Source: a virus
DNA: 53,258 nt
IMG/VR virus record: IMGVR_UViG_3300036046_000007
Span: 1-53,258 of that record
Strand: one strand, 5' to 3'
Position numbers and translations under genes: made by a program. The notes beneath the pieces were generated by a model. That model worked only from the letters and a program-made list of their open reading frames with translations. It ran no database searches and was not told the DNA's origin. This document shows, one piece after another, positions 1 through 7,679 of the stretch. Every line of letters begins with the position of its first letter. The first letter of the stretch is position 1.

Positions 1-1426
1 CTACCTCGGACAGCTGTGGCAGTAAATCCAGTATGACAGATCGAGCCTGACCGCTGACTGTCGCGAGCCGAGGGTCGCCCTCGCCCAGGCGGACAATCCG
101 CTCCTCGGCGGGCGGATCGGACGTGCGCGGAGTGAGCACGACGATGTCTGCCGTGTGCGCGTGGGTATTGTCGTTGGCCGCGATCGTGGCGCGCGGGATC
201 AGCCCCGGCTCGGCGGCGGCGTGGCCATGCAGCCCGTCGCTGCCCTGTACGCGGGGAACGTGCACCAGGGTCGGCGAGGTCGAGATCAGACCGTGCGCGG
301 CGCTGGCCGGGGTGAGGCTCCAGCGCGCCACCAGCCCCGGCTCGGCGGCGATGTGCGCGTGGGTCGAGGAGCCGACCAGCAGGCCGGAGCGGGACGAGAG
401 GGCCGAGGCGGTGGCCGCGTGGCCGTGCGTGCCCGAGGCCGCGACGAGCGCGCTCCTGGCCGCCAGGGTGGGCGAGCTGGCCGCGTGGGCATGCGCCGCT
501 CCGGCGATGGTCAGGCTGCCCCCGATGCCCAGGGAGGCGGGACCGCCCTGGTGCGCGTGGAGACCGTCCGCCGCGACCAGGGCCGCGCGGGACGCCAGGG
601 TGGGCGAGGTAGCCGAGTGGCCGTGCAGGCCGTCCGCCGCCGCCAGAGCGGCGCGCCCCACGAGCGTCGGGGAGCCACCCTCGTGGCCGTGCAGCCCCGC
701 CGCGACCGTCAGGGCCGCGCGGGACGCCAGGACCGGGGAGGTCGAGGCGTGTCCGTGCACAGCGTCCGCCGCGACGAGCGCGGCGCGGGAGACCAGAGCC
801 GGGGACGTGGCCGTGTGCGCGTGGGTCGACGAGCCGACGAGCAGCGCCGCCCGGCTCGCGAGCGTCGGACTGTTGGCCGTGTGGACATGACTGCTCGCCG
901 CGATGACCAGGGCGTTGGAGAAGATGACCGAGGGGCTGGTAGCACTGTGCGCGTGGCTGCCCGCCGCGACGGTCAGTCCGGCGCGGGAGGTCAGGGTCGC
1001 GTTGTCAGCACTGTGCGCGTGGCTGCCCGCCGCCGCGACAATCGGACTGACGGTGGCCAGGGTCGGCGAGGTGGCGGTGTGAGCATGCGCGCCAGACGCC
1101 ACGACGAGCGCCGCGCGGGCGACGACCGCTGGAGAGGCGGCAGTATGCGCGGAGATGGCATCGCCGATGACCAGGGCCGCGCGCCCCACCACGGCGGGGC
1201 TGGTGGCCGAGTGGGCATGCGCGCCGCTCTGCAGGGCCAGAGAGGGGGCGGTCCCGAGAGTGACGTTGTCAGCCGCGTGTGAGTGAGCCGCGTTGTCCGG
1301 TGCGATAGCCAGGCTGGATGCCGCGAAAAGCTCCGCCTCCAGGAAGGGGCGGATCCTGTCATTGTTCCAGTGCCATGATCCCGCCTTCGGCGGGATCAGA
1401 CCGCCCGGAGTGCGGTACTGGGTCAT
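1..1426 (-). CDS. Histidine-repeat (HxH) tail fibre/spike protein, partial
   Basis: An uninterrupted minus-strand frame starts at ATG 1426, just after the stop of the upstream gene (TGACATG), and runs off the left edge, giving about 475 codons with no end. After a unique N-terminus (starts MTQYRTPGGLIPP) the chain is built of about 18 degenerate 22-30-residue repeats of the type HxHxAxSPxLxxRAAL, for example SHAHSATSP, THAHTATSP and LHGHSATSP. Most repeats keep an H-x-H pair; the periodicity decays near residue 430. In known phage fibres such as the T4 short and long fibre tips, HxH motifs of a trimer bind metal ions, so a metal-clamped trimeric fibre is the inference. The antisense strand is also open here because the repeats are GC-rich; the conserved repeats prove the minus-strand reading. 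The C-terminus lies outside the window. Confidence 0.82.
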   Translation of the reverse strand, partial: MTQYRTPGGLIPPKAGSWHWNNDRIRPFLEAELFAASSLAIAPDNAAHSHAADNVTLGTAPSLALQSGAHAHSATSPAVVGRAALVIGDAISAHTAASPAVVARAALVVASGAHAHTATSPTLATVSPIVAAAGSHAHSADNATLTSRAGLTVAAGSHAHSATSPSVIFSNALVIAASSHVHTANSPTLASRAALLVGSSTHAHTATSPALVSRAALVAADAVHGHASTSPVLASRAALTVAAGLHGHEGGSPTLVGRAALAAADGLHGHSATSPTLASRAALVAADGLHAHQGGPASLGIGGSLTIAGAAHAHAASSPTLAARSALVAASGTHGHAATASALSSRSGLLVGSSTHAHIAAEPGLVARWSLTPASAAHGLISTSPTLVHVPRVQGSDGLHGHAAAEPGLIPRATIAANDNTHAHTADIVVLTPRTSDPPAEERIVRLGEGDPRLATVSGQARSVILDLLPQLSEV

Positions 1427-1427
1427 G

Positions 1428-2264
1428 TCACTTCACCGCCTGGTGAACGGCCCCCAGAAGCGCGCGGGTAGACGTGGTGATGCACAGCTGCGAGAATGTA
1501 AGGCAGGCATTGTCAGGGATCTTGGCCGCTCGCGTTCCGTCCCACCCTTTCTCCTCTACCCGGTTGGCAATGAGGGGGACGATCAGAGACCTCCGGCGAA
1601 CGGCTGTTACCCCGAAGTTTCCGGCGGTGCCCGTCGACACCGACAGAGTAACGCTGTCCACGGAGCGAATGAACTTTCCGTTGGTCGGCACAATCTTGTA
1701 GCGCCTGCCCGCCGCCACCGAGGCGGGCAGGGCCGTGGCCCCGTTCACCCAGACGTTGCAAGTGCCAGTCGTGCCGTCATGATAGGTGACATTTACGGTG
1801 GGAGTGGCGATCGTCGCCCCGGTGGCGGTATACCAGTCCAGAAACCACTCTACCTCGGAGTAGTCACTCGCACCGATCCGCTCGGTGAGGTTGCTCACTC
1901 CCAGATTGGCGAACAGGCTGCAGTTGACAGTCTGGGCGGTCGTCAGGGTGCCGCTCAGACCACCCATGTGCATCAGGCGGTCCTCGACGAAGTGGCACAG
2001 TCCGGCGGTATCCGCCGTCAGCTCCAGAGCGGATATGATGCGCTCCTGGCCCCCGGACCGAGAGACCAGGGGCAGCGCTCCGACCGTGGCATCGCTGCAT
2101 ACAGCGGCGGCGGCGGGCGTGGTGCCAGCCGCCGGAAAGCCTGCAGAGGCCCAGAGGTGGGCCTCGCTGCCCGCCACCTGGGTAGCGATGCTGGCCTTGT
2201 TGATTGGCATGCGGCGACCCGCGATATATCCTACGCCGAAGTCACCGAGAGAGGCGAAGGCCAT
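1428..2264 (-). CDS. Putative virion/tail-associated structural protein (278 aa)
   Basis: 278 aa, start ATG 2264 preceded by TAGGAG at good spacing. The N-terminus (MAFASLGDFGVGYIAGRRM) and the beta-rich, Ser/Thr/Gly/Val-rich body, with few charges and no signal peptide, look like a phage structural protein. It sits directly upstream of the HxH repeat protein and directly downstream of another short beta-rich protein, so a role in the distal tail or fibre, or as a capsid accessory, is plausible. I do not recognise a named family. Confidence 0.7.
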   Translation of the reverse strand: MAFASLGDFGVGYIAGRRMPINKASIATQVAGSEAHLWASAGFPAAGTTPAAAAVCSDATVGALPLVSRSGGQERIISALELTADTAGLCHFVEDRLMHMGGLSGTLTTAQTVNCSLFANLGVSNLTERIGASDYSEVEWFLDWYTATGATIATPTVNVTYHDGTTGTCNVWVNGATALPASVAAGRRYKIVPTNGKFIRSVDSVTLSVSTGTAGNFGVTAVRRRSLIVPLIANRVEEKGWDGTRAAKIPDNACLTFSQLCITTSTRALLGAVHQAVK

Positions 2265-2276
2265 TGGCGGCTCCTA

Positions 2277-2651
2277 TCAGGTCGGGTCGGCGATCTCGAC
2301 CTTCCAGGTGCCGAAGTCCACGGTGCCACCGGTCGACACACCCTGGGCGGTGCAGGTGGTCACGTAGAGGAGCTTCGAGTTGGTAACGTCGAGAAGAGCG
2401 ACATGGTTGGCGGTGCCGCTCGTGGTCACACTCACGCCGGTCTTCGAGGCGACAGTGAGCTTGCGTCCCGATGTATCTCCATTGGCGGCGGTAAAGTCGC
2501 CCGAGGCCATTGTTACGTTCGCAAGCGCGAAGGTCGCGTTGGCCTCGGTGAAGGTCGTCGGCTGAGCCGAGCATGCGACCATGCGGGTGCAGTTGTTCTT
2601 GATGATGTTGAGCGCGCCGTCGAGCACGTCGTCGTGGACAGACTTGGCCAT
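2277..2651 (-). CDS. Small beta-rich structural protein (124 aa)
   Basis: 124 aa, starting MAKSVHDDVLDGALNIIKNN. After an amphipathic N-terminal helix the chain is beta-strand-rich (Val/Thr/Ser/Gly). Its ATG overlaps the stop of the preceding gene (TAATG at 2649-2653), so translation is probably coupled. The composition and the neighbours (278-aa and HxH proteins) suggest a virion component. I do not recognise a family. Confidence 0.68.
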   Translation of the reverse strand: MAKSVHDDVLDGALNIIKNNCTRMVACSAQPTTFTEANATFALANVTMASGDFTAANGDTSGRKLTVASKTGVSVTTSGTANHVALLDVTNSKLLYVTTCTAQGVSTGGTVDFGTWKVEIADPT

Positions 2652-2899
2652 TAGGCGTCACCTCCCAGCACCAGCTGGCCCTTGCGGGGGCCAGATCCGT
2701 GGATGGTCTCCGGGTCGATGTCGACCTCGCCGAGAGTGAAGACCTTGACCGGCTCCTTGTCAGAGACAGTCGCCCAGCCCATGGCGGTGAAATAGGGGGC
2801 CGCGTCGAGATCCTCGAAGCCGTAGGCCACCCCCGGCATGAACTGATGGATGCCGTGCTTTACGACCTCAGAGAAGATGATGGTTGATGGCTCGCTCAT
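2651..2899 (-). CDS. Small phage protein (82 aa)
   Basis: 82 aa, MSEPSTIIFSEVVKHGIHQF at the start. A strong ribosome-binding site (CGGAGG, 5-6 bases before ATG 2899) fixes the start. The second half contains a segment rich in Val/Pro/Asp and ends in GDA. The TAA stop overlaps the ATG of the next gene. No known domain is recognised; it is probably a minor structural or assembly protein by position. Confidence 0.65.
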   Translation of the reverse strand: MSEPSTIIFSEVVKHGIHQFMPGVAYGFEDLDAAPYFTAMGWATVSDKEPVKVFTLGEVDIDPETIHGSGPRKGQLVLGGDA

Positions 2900-2954
2900 G
2901 AAGACCTCCGCTCAGGCCCTCATAGTCCTTCTCACCTCGTTGGGCAAGCCCAAT

Positions 2955-3275
2955 TCAGGCGGCGCTGGAACATCCCGCGCAGCCCCGCGCCGGGGGCACC
3001 CGCGCCTCCGCCTGGTGGCGCAGTGCCACGTCCTCGGGGAAACTCTCGTCGAACTCGACGGTCCAGCCCAGAGGGGCGCGCCAGCCGGTTGCCCAGCGGG
3101 GCGTGGCCACCACGATCGGCAGCCGTCCGTCGCCCATCTCGACGATGACGCGGCGCAGCTGCAGCGGCCCGGTCTCCTGGGTCAGGTAGCCCACGTCGCT
3201 CCGGGTCTCCCAGTTGAGACGCTCGGCGACAAGCATCGCCTGGGCCTCGCTGGCGAACACCAGCCGCCCCGTCAC
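2955..3275 (-). CDS. Hypothetical phage protein (106 aa), GTG start
   Basis: The coding segment begins MTGRLVFASEAQAMLVAERL. The chosen start is GTG 3275, which overlaps the upstream stop as GTGA. A longer frame exists upstream, but its extra 66 residues are Arg/Gly-rich and lie inside the neighbouring gene, so they are rejected. The protein has a mixed alpha/beta look, a cluster of Trp residues in the middle and a Cys-containing tail. No family is recognised. Confidence 0.6.
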   Translation of the reverse strand: MTGRLVFASEAQAMLVAERLNWETRSDVGYLTQETGPLQLRRVIVEMGDGRLPIVVATPRWATGWRAPLGWTVEFDESFPEDVALRHQAEARVPPARGCAGCSSAA

Positions 3276-3598
3276 AGGATGTCTCCGTGCTTGGTATCGA
3301 AGACGGTGTCCTCGATCTTGGCGCGGCTGACCGTGAGCCCTAGGTCGCGCAGCTCGGTGACCTTGTCGATTAGCATGGTCATGGCCTGGGCCTGGGTCGG
3401 CGCGCGGCTCGTAAGGAACCACTTGCCCTGTATCCCGTCCACGTCGTCCTCGCTGAACGCGCTGAAGAGCCACTGGTTGGCCCGCTCGGGCGTGTCCCCG
3501 GCCACCAGCTCTCGAAACTCGCCGGTCGACATGACCGCAGGCTCCACCGTGATATGCATCTCGCAGTAGAGACGCTCTACGATGCCCAGGCGGCTCAC
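3272..3598 (-). CDS. Hypothetical phage protein (108 aa), GTG start
   Basis: 108 aa starting at GTG 3598, which overlaps the stop of the 45-aa gene upstream (GTGA); an alternative GTG at 3613 would overlap that gene by 19 bases. The protein contains a conserved-looking region with TPERANQWLFSAFSEDD and a helix with QAMTMLIDKVTELRDLG. It is probably cytoplasmic and soluble. Function unknown. Confidence 0.62.
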   Translation of the reverse strand: MSRLGIVERLYCEMHITVEPAVMSTGEFRELVAGDTPERANQWLFSAFSEDDVDGIQGKWFLTSRAPTQAQAMTMLIDKVTELRDLGLTVSRAKIEDTVFDTKHGDIL

Positions 3599-3732
3599 GC
3601 CAGCAGGTCCCACAGGGTGACCAGCGGGGCCACGAGGCCGTAGAGGCTGCCCGCGCCCGCGATCACCATGAGCGCCCGCTCGCCCCAGGTCAGGGGCGGC
3701 GCGGGCATCCGGTCCTCGAAGTCGATCATCAT
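3595..3732 (-). CDS. Very small membrane protein (45 aa)
   Basis: A 45-aa frame starting MMIDFEDRMPAPPLTWGERA, followed by a hydrophobic, Gly/Ala-rich segment (LMVIAGAGSLYGLVAPLVTLW) that would make one transmembrane helix, and ending DLLA. It fills the gap between the MazG-like gene and the 108-aa gene and is linked to the latter by a GTGA overlap. The coupling and the sensible composition support it. A single-pass membrane peptide of unknown role; a holin-like or superinfection role would be a guess. Confidence 0.55.
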   Translation of the reverse strand: MMIDFEDRMPAPPLTWGERALMVIAGAGSLYGLVAPLVTLWDLLA

Positions 3733-3733
3733 G

Positions 3734-4192
3734 TCACTCACCCACCCCGTCTGCCACCTTCTCGGCCTGCTTGGCGCGCATTCGCTCCCGCATGCCCGGT
3801 CCGGAGATGCGGGCCAGCTCGGTCTCGCCCTCGGCGCGCATGTCGAGGCCGACCGCCGCGCAGAGCGCGGCCAGGCTCACCATGGTGCCGCCCACCTCCT
3901 GGTGGGGCTGCCCAGCCGCGCGCTGAAGCACCCGGCTCACGTTGCGCATTATGTCCAGGTCCGGCAGTCCGACCGCCTGGGCCAGCTCGATGGCCTCCTC
4001 GACGAAGCGCCGCGCCCGCTCCGGGACGTTGACGCCGTGCTCGGGGAAGAAGTCGTGGACCCAGGCGTGGACCCGCTCCTGGAAACTCTCGTCCGGGCCG
4101 GAGTATCCCGCCGCTATGAGGACGCGCTTGACGGTCTCCCGATCGGTGCCAGCGACCTCGGCCACGTGGGTGTAGAGATCAGCGGTTGCCAC
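3734..4192 (-). CDS. MazG-like nucleotide pyrophosphohydrolase
   Basis: 152 aa. The middle contains FVEEAIELAQAVGL, then a second helix bearing QEVGGTMVSLAALCAAVGLD, the acidic helices that bind Mg2+ in all-alpha NTP pyrophosphohydrolases (MazG/dUTPase/HisE superfamily). These enzymes hydrolyse (d)NTP to (d)NMP and PPi. In a phage that replaces or modifies a base, such an enzyme can remove the competing dNTP; that role is inferred. The start at ATG 4192 overlaps the end of the upstream gene by 14 bases. The N-terminal ~45 residues are of unclear function. Confidence 0.7.
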   Translation of the reverse strand: MATADLYTHVAEVAGTDRETVKRVLIAAGYSGPDESFQERVHAWVHDFFPEHGVNVPERARRFVEEAIELAQAVGLPDLDIMRNVSRVLQRAAGQPHQEVGGTMVSLAALCAAVGLDMRAEGETELARISGPGMRERMRAKQAEKVADGVGE

Positions 4193-4490
4193 GGCGATAC
4201 TCCGGGTTGTCGCTCTTGGAGGGCCTGCGGCGATGAGACTTGACCATCGGCGGCGGGGGCAGCAGTCGAGCCACGCGGCGGCGCGCCTCGTGCAGCGCCT
4301 CGACCGCGTTGTAGGCCCCGGTCGCGGCCAGCAGCGCCTGCTGGGTGGCGATGGCCCCGTCGACCCGCGCGTTGGGGACAGGGATGAAACCGGGGCGGCG
4401 GTCCAGCTGCCGGATCCGGCGCTCGGCCAGCCGGGCGCGGCGCTCCTCCTGGGTCTCCGGGCGGCTCAGTCTCTTGCATGGGGTCTTCAT
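4179..4490 (-). CDS. Basic hypothetical protein (103 aa)
   Basis: 103 aa, very rich in Arg/Lys (QEERRARLAERRIRQLDRR near the start, HRRRPSK near the end) with an Ala-rich middle helix. GAGGAGCACCA precedes ATG 4490. It could bind nucleic acid by charge, but no domain is recognised. The last 14 bases overlap the MazG-like gene. Confidence 0.6.
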   Translation of the reverse strand: MKTPCKRLSRPETQEERRARLAERRIRQLDRRPGFIPVPNARVDGAIATQQALLAATGAYNAVEALHEARRRVARLLPPPPMVKSHRRRPSKSDNPEYRRGNR

Positions 4491-4543
4491 TGGTGCTCCT
4501 CGCTTTCTTGGGTAAGTGTGCCTCGGGGTGCCGGAAAGAGCAA

Positions 4544-4855
4544 TCAGCTAGTGCCCAGCCGCCTGAAGCGCGGCCTGCGGACACCGTCCGCCCACTCCAC
4601 CTCCTCCCCGAACTCGCGCTCTGAGCGCGCCCATAGCTCGCGCTCGTGAGGGTAGCAGTGCTCATAGATCACGACCGGCTCCAGGTTGGCCCGGTAGGCG
4701 AGGGCCTCACCGGTCATCGCGTCTCGGCAGGGGCCGAGGAGCCGGTAGAGGCCCCCCTTGTAGTGCTGGTGGGTGGCCTCCCCGGCCATGAGCCGAAGCT
4801 CGCGGTCGGGGAGGCCCAGGAGGGCCGTGTGGTCTGGGCGGTTGTTGTGGTCCAT
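4544..4855 (-). CDS. DUF1653 family protein
   Basis: 103 aa from ATG 4855. An in-frame ATG at 4861 is possible, but AGGAG sits directly against it, whereas its spacing to 4855 is ideal. The signature YKGGLYRLLG, a central VVIYEHCY and a C-terminal FGEEVEW segment are typical of the DUF1653 family of small SH3-like proteins. The molecular role of the family is not established. It is followed upstream by a strong hairpin. Confidence 0.72.
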   Translation of the reverse strand: MDHNNRPDHTALLGLPDRELRLMAGEATHQHYKGGLYRLLGPCRDAMTGEALAYRANLEPVVIYEHCYPHERELWARSEREFGEEVEWADGVRRPRFRRLGTS

Positions 4856-4879
4856 TGTCATCTCCTGGCAGGGTGGGTG

Positions 4880-4909
4880 CCCCCACCACCGACGGGACGG
4901 TGGTGGGGG
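4880..4909 (-). terminator. Perfect 12-bp GC hairpin after the AAA+ gene
   Basis: CCCCCACCACCG / CGGTGGTGGGGG with a 6-base loop, lying between the end of the AAA+ ATPase gene and the start of the DUF1653 gene. There is no T-run, so it may be a weak terminator or an mRNA-stabilising stem. Confidence 0.6.
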
Positions 4910-4953
4910 CTGGGCCGCGCGACACGCCGGAGCACACCGCGCATCCTGCGGCC

Positions 4954-6603
4954 CTAGCTCACCTCGTCGAGGATCTTCTTGGTGCGCTCGTCGACCTCCT
5001 CGAGGGTATCGGCCATGGCCGCGACCTTCTTGGCCGAGGAGCCAGCCGCGCGGGTCATGCCGCCGACCGCGTCGGTCAGCTGATGAGCCGTGCAGTGCGC
5101 CTCGTGGACCGACTTGGTCAGGTCGCCGAGGAGCGGGTCGCCCTCGTCGTCCTGGAGGCCCAGCCGCTTGGCGATCAGATCACCGAACGCCTGGCCCACG
5201 CGCTCCTCGACGGTCGGCTCGGGGGTCTTGCCCGCGAGCAGGCTGAGGTGCCGCTCCATGCCACGCGCCGAGATCAGCAGATCCTCGGCGGCGACCTGGT
5301 CGCGACCGTTGGCCACCATGGCCAGCTTGGACCGCTCGACGACCTCGCGCACCGTGGCCGGGATGTTGCCCGCCAACGCCGCGCCGACCTCGCTCAGGTC
5401 CTCGCCCTGGGCCACCAGGCCCCGGCCATAGAGCCGGATGAGCCGCTCGACCGCCTCGGCCTCGGGAGGCCGGATGGAGATCACCGCGTCGAGGCGACCG
5501 GGGCGCAGCATGGCGCTGTCGAGCCGCTCGACGAAGTTGGTGGTCAGCACCGTGATGACCTGGCTGTTCTTGGACAGCACCCCGTCGATCGTGTTCAGCA
5601 GGTCATTGCCGCGCTGATCGCGATCCTCGGCCACCCGCTCGGCGTCCTCGGCGAAGACGACCGCCGGAGCGTAGCGCTGTGCGAACAGCAGCGCCTCCTT
5701 CAGCGCCCGCACGTCGTCGAGCAGGATGTAGGTCCAGCCGTTGTCGACGCAGACCTTGGACGTGACGTTGGCCGTCATCGTCTTGCCGGTGCCGTAGGTG
5801 CCCTCCAGCAGGACGCCGCGCTTCAGCGGGATCTTGTGCCGGATGCAGGCCTCGGTGTTCTGGACGGGTGCCCAGAGCGCGGCGCGCACCTGCTCCAGCT
5901 CGTCCGGGTTGAGGACCAGCTCGTCGGGGTTGATGTAGGCGGTCGACAGGAAGGTCGGGGCCTCGCTCTGCACCAGGTCGCCGTCGTCGTCGACCTTGAG
6001 GCGGATCGCCTTGCCCTTGTAGATGGAGCCCTCGCCGAGGATCTGGCGAGCCAGGTTGGCGAGCTCCTTGACCACCGGCGCTTCACGCTTGCGCACCGAG
6101 CCGGTGATGATGAGGACCATGCGATCGCCCATGCGGTGGCGGTGCGTCTGGATCGGGTTCTCGACGCCGGGCAGGGTGAACTGGCCGAACGGCACCTGCA
6201 CCTCGTCGCCGATGTTCGGGCCGGTCTTGACCGTGATCAGGTCCGGCGCGATCGGGCCGAAGAAGGTCATCTTGGGGGTCGGCGACGCCCAGCCATACTT
6301 CTGGCGCATGGCCTCGTTGAAGGCGACCAGCGCGTCCTCGGGGAAGGCGTCGATCAGCTCGTGCACGTCAAGCTCGGTCTCCTCGTCCTGGGCCTTGCGC
6401 TCCAGGGCTTCGATCGCGGTGCGCAGCGGCATCGGCGAGGGATCGGCGGGCAGCGTGATCTTGGTGCCGGTGTGGTCGATGTCCACATCGCGCTTGGCCC
6501 ACGCCTGGGCCGGGTCGAACTGTGCCATGAATTCGCCGATCATGGCCGCGCCGATGTTGTCGGGCACGGCGGCGCTGGCACGCAGCTTGGTCTTGGTACT
6601 CAT
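4954..6603 (-). CDS. AAA+ ATPase (p97/FtsH/proteasome-ATPase type)
   Basis: 549 aa. Walker A GTYGTGKT lies at about residues 268-275, Walker B VVFAEDAE at about 315-322, a sensor-1 region with TTNF follows, and then the MLRPGRLD motif carrying the arginine finger. The ~260-residue N-terminal region is unique and may bind substrate; the ~110-residue C-terminal tail is Ala/Asp-rich and helical (ends TKKILDEVS). The family couples ATP hydrolysis to unfolding or remodelling of proteins. Such an ATPase is uncommon in a ~50-60 kb siphovirus; it stands alone, flanked by hairpins. The substrate is unknown. Confidence 0.8.
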   Translation of the reverse strand: MSTKTKLRASAAVPDNIGAAMIGEFMAQFDPAQAWAKRDVDIDHTGTKITLPADPSPMPLRTAIEALERKAQDEETELDVHELIDAFPEDALVAFNEAMRQKYGWASPTPKMTFFGPIAPDLITVKTGPNIGDEVQVPFGQFTLPGVENPIQTHRHRMGDRMVLIITGSVRKREAPVVKELANLARQILGEGSIYKGKAIRLKVDDDGDLVQSEAPTFLSTAYINPDELVLNPDELEQVRAALWAPVQNTEACIRHKIPLKRGVLLEGTYGTGKTMTANVTSKVCVDNGWTYILLDDVRALKEALLFAQRYAPAVVFAEDAERVAEDRDQRGNDLLNTIDGVLSKNSQVITVLTTNFVERLDSAMLRPGRLDAVISIRPPEAEAVERLIRLYGRGLVAQGEDLSEVGAALAGNIPATVREVVERSKLAMVANGRDQVAAEDLLISARGMERHLSLLAGKTPEPTVEERVGQAFGDLIAKRLGLQDDEGDPLLGDLTKSVHEAHCTAHQLTDAVGGMTRAAGSSAKKVAAMADTLEEVDERTKKILDEVS

Positions 6604-6715
6604 CGTGGGTGTGCTCCCGTTATGGGCAGAGGAAGAGTGGGCCAGTCTCCCCCGGTTGGTTATCCCTCCTGGCCGAGGGCACTTGCCTTCTGCGCTAATC
6701 CAGCGCAGGGCGAAA

Positions 6716-6931
6716 TCACTTCTTGGTGGTCAGCTCCCTTTCCAGGACTTCCCGAGAGACGGACATGAAGAAGCCCCTCTCACGAGCAACCTCCAAGTGG
6801 AGCGGAGCAATGCGAGCGCGCAGCCCCTTGAGCTCCTCTTCGAGCGCGCGTTCACGTGCCCAGAGGGTGCGGAGCTTCGCCTCCTTCTGGGCGCTGTCCT
6901 CGCTCACGATGGGGACAATCTCTGCGGACAT
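6716..6931 (-). CDS. Small coiled-coil protein (71 aa)
   Basis: 71 aa, highly charged, with a predicted coiled coil (WARERALEEELKGLRARI). ATG 6931 follows the leader GGAGCACACCC, the same ribosome-binding leader that precedes several neighbouring genes. Function unknown; its place just upstream of the AAA+ gene could mean an adaptor role, which is speculation. Confidence 0.6.
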   Translation of the reverse strand: MSAEIVPIVSEDSAQKEAKLRTLWARERALEEELKGLRARIAPLHLEVARERGFFMSVSREVLERELTTKK

Positions 6932-6953
6932 GGGTGTGCTCCTGCAAGAGGGT

Positions 6954-6979
6954 GGCCCCGGCGCGTGGACACCGGGGCC
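6954..6979 (-). terminator. GGCCCCGG/CCGGGGCC hairpin
   Basis: An 8-bp perfect stem with a 10-base loop just after the stop of the 134-aa gene. A possible terminator or attenuator; it lacks a T-run. Confidence 0.45.
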
Positions 6980-6986
6980 GGGGCGG

Positions 6987-7391
6987 TCAGTTGAGGGGCA
7001 CCTCGACGACGCCGCTGTCGCCGTCGCCAGCGACCATCTTGCCGCCGAGCGCCTTGGCGATCATCTCGCCGATGTTCAGGCCACCCGGCCCGCCCATCTG
7101 CATCGGCTCGTCTTCGGCCTCGGAGAGGAAGGCGACGCCGTGCTCTTCCAGGTGTTCCGCGCAGAGCGAGTGGTTGGTCTCGGGATCCAGGCCCATGGCC
7201 TGTTCCAGGTCGTTCCAGGCCGCGCGGTGGCGCTCCTTGTAGGAGGCGTTCAGCTCGTCGAGCTGGCGCTTGGCCTCCTCCTTGATCTTGTCGGCCGATG
7301 CCTCGAATTCCTGCGGCAGGGTGTGGATGGCCAGCGCTGCCGCTGCCGCCGCCGGATGGGACGCGGTCGTGATCATGATGGACTTCTTCAT
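6987..7391 (-). CDS. Hypothetical protein (134 aa)
   Basis: 134 aa with an Ala-rich N-terminal segment, a charged helical middle (ADKIKEEAKRQLDELN), and an acidic, Gly/Met-rich C-terminal half (PMQMGGPGGLNIGEM) ending VVEVPLN. The start at ATG 7391 follows an AGGAGCACACCT-type leader. The N-terminus is not a convincing signal peptide. No family recognised. Confidence 0.6.
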   Translation of the reverse strand: MKKSIMITTASHPAAAAAALAIHTLPQEFEASADKIKEEAKRQLDELNASYKERHRAAWNDLEQAMGLDPETNHSLCAEHLEEHGVAFLSEAEDEPMQMGGPGGLNIGEMIAKALGGKMVAGDGDSGVVEVPLN

Positions 7392-7402
7392 AGGTGTGCT
7401 CC

Positions 7403-7570
7403 TCAGTCGGTCGGGGTGAGCGTAAGCTGAAGCCGCTTGGGGGCGCGCTCACCCCTGAGCGCCGCCTTGCGGATATAAATGGTGGTGACGCCCTCGTCGC
7501 CGCTGACGCACTTGTAGCGGTGAGAGCCAGGGGTATCCTTCTCGTGTTCGAAGGTGGCGATGATCTGCAT
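7403..7570 (-). CDS. Small conserved-type phage protein (55 aa)
   Basis: 55 aa, beginning MQIIATFEHEKDTPGSHRYK and ending in a basic beta-strand-rich segment with IYIRKAALRGE. TAGGAGCACTGAC precedes ATG 7570. It resembles short beta-sheet proteins seen in the early region of many phages, but I cannot name a function. Confidence 0.6.
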   Translation of the reverse strand: MQIIATFEHEKDTPGSHRYKCVSGDEGVTTIYIRKAALRGERAPKRLQLTLTPTD

Positions 7571-7580
7571 GTCAGTGCTC

Positions 7581-7679
7581 CTACAGGTCCAGGGAGATGA
7601 AAACCTCTTCGCCGGGCTTGGTCTGCTCGACGCGCGCCCGGATGCCCTGGGCGTTCAGGTCGGTGATGGCGACGTTCAA
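7581..7679 (-). CDS. Possible mini-protein (32 aa), TTG start
   Basis: The frame ends ...VEQTKPGEEVFISLDL, which looks like real protein. The only start not deep inside the neighbouring gene is TTG 7679, which overlaps that gene's stop as TTGA. An ATG at 7820 would give 79 aa but overlaps the neighbour by 145 bases with an Arg/Ala-rich shadow-like N-terminus. The C-terminal strand-helix-strand look suggests a small domain. The start is uncertain. Confidence 0.4.
   Translation of the reverse strand: MNVAITDLNAQGIRARVEQTKPGEEVFISLDL

Noticed and set aside
155-1282. Long plus-strand ORF (375 codons) over the left end
   Set aside because: It is Arg/Gly-rich without domains and is the exact codon-register complement of the HxH repeat frame, whose repeats are clearly selected at protein level.
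4855-6768. Long plus-strand ORF (637 codons)
   Set aside because: It is antisense to the AAA+ ATPase gene, which has Walker motifs; the ORF is His/Gly/Arg-rich and shows no family.
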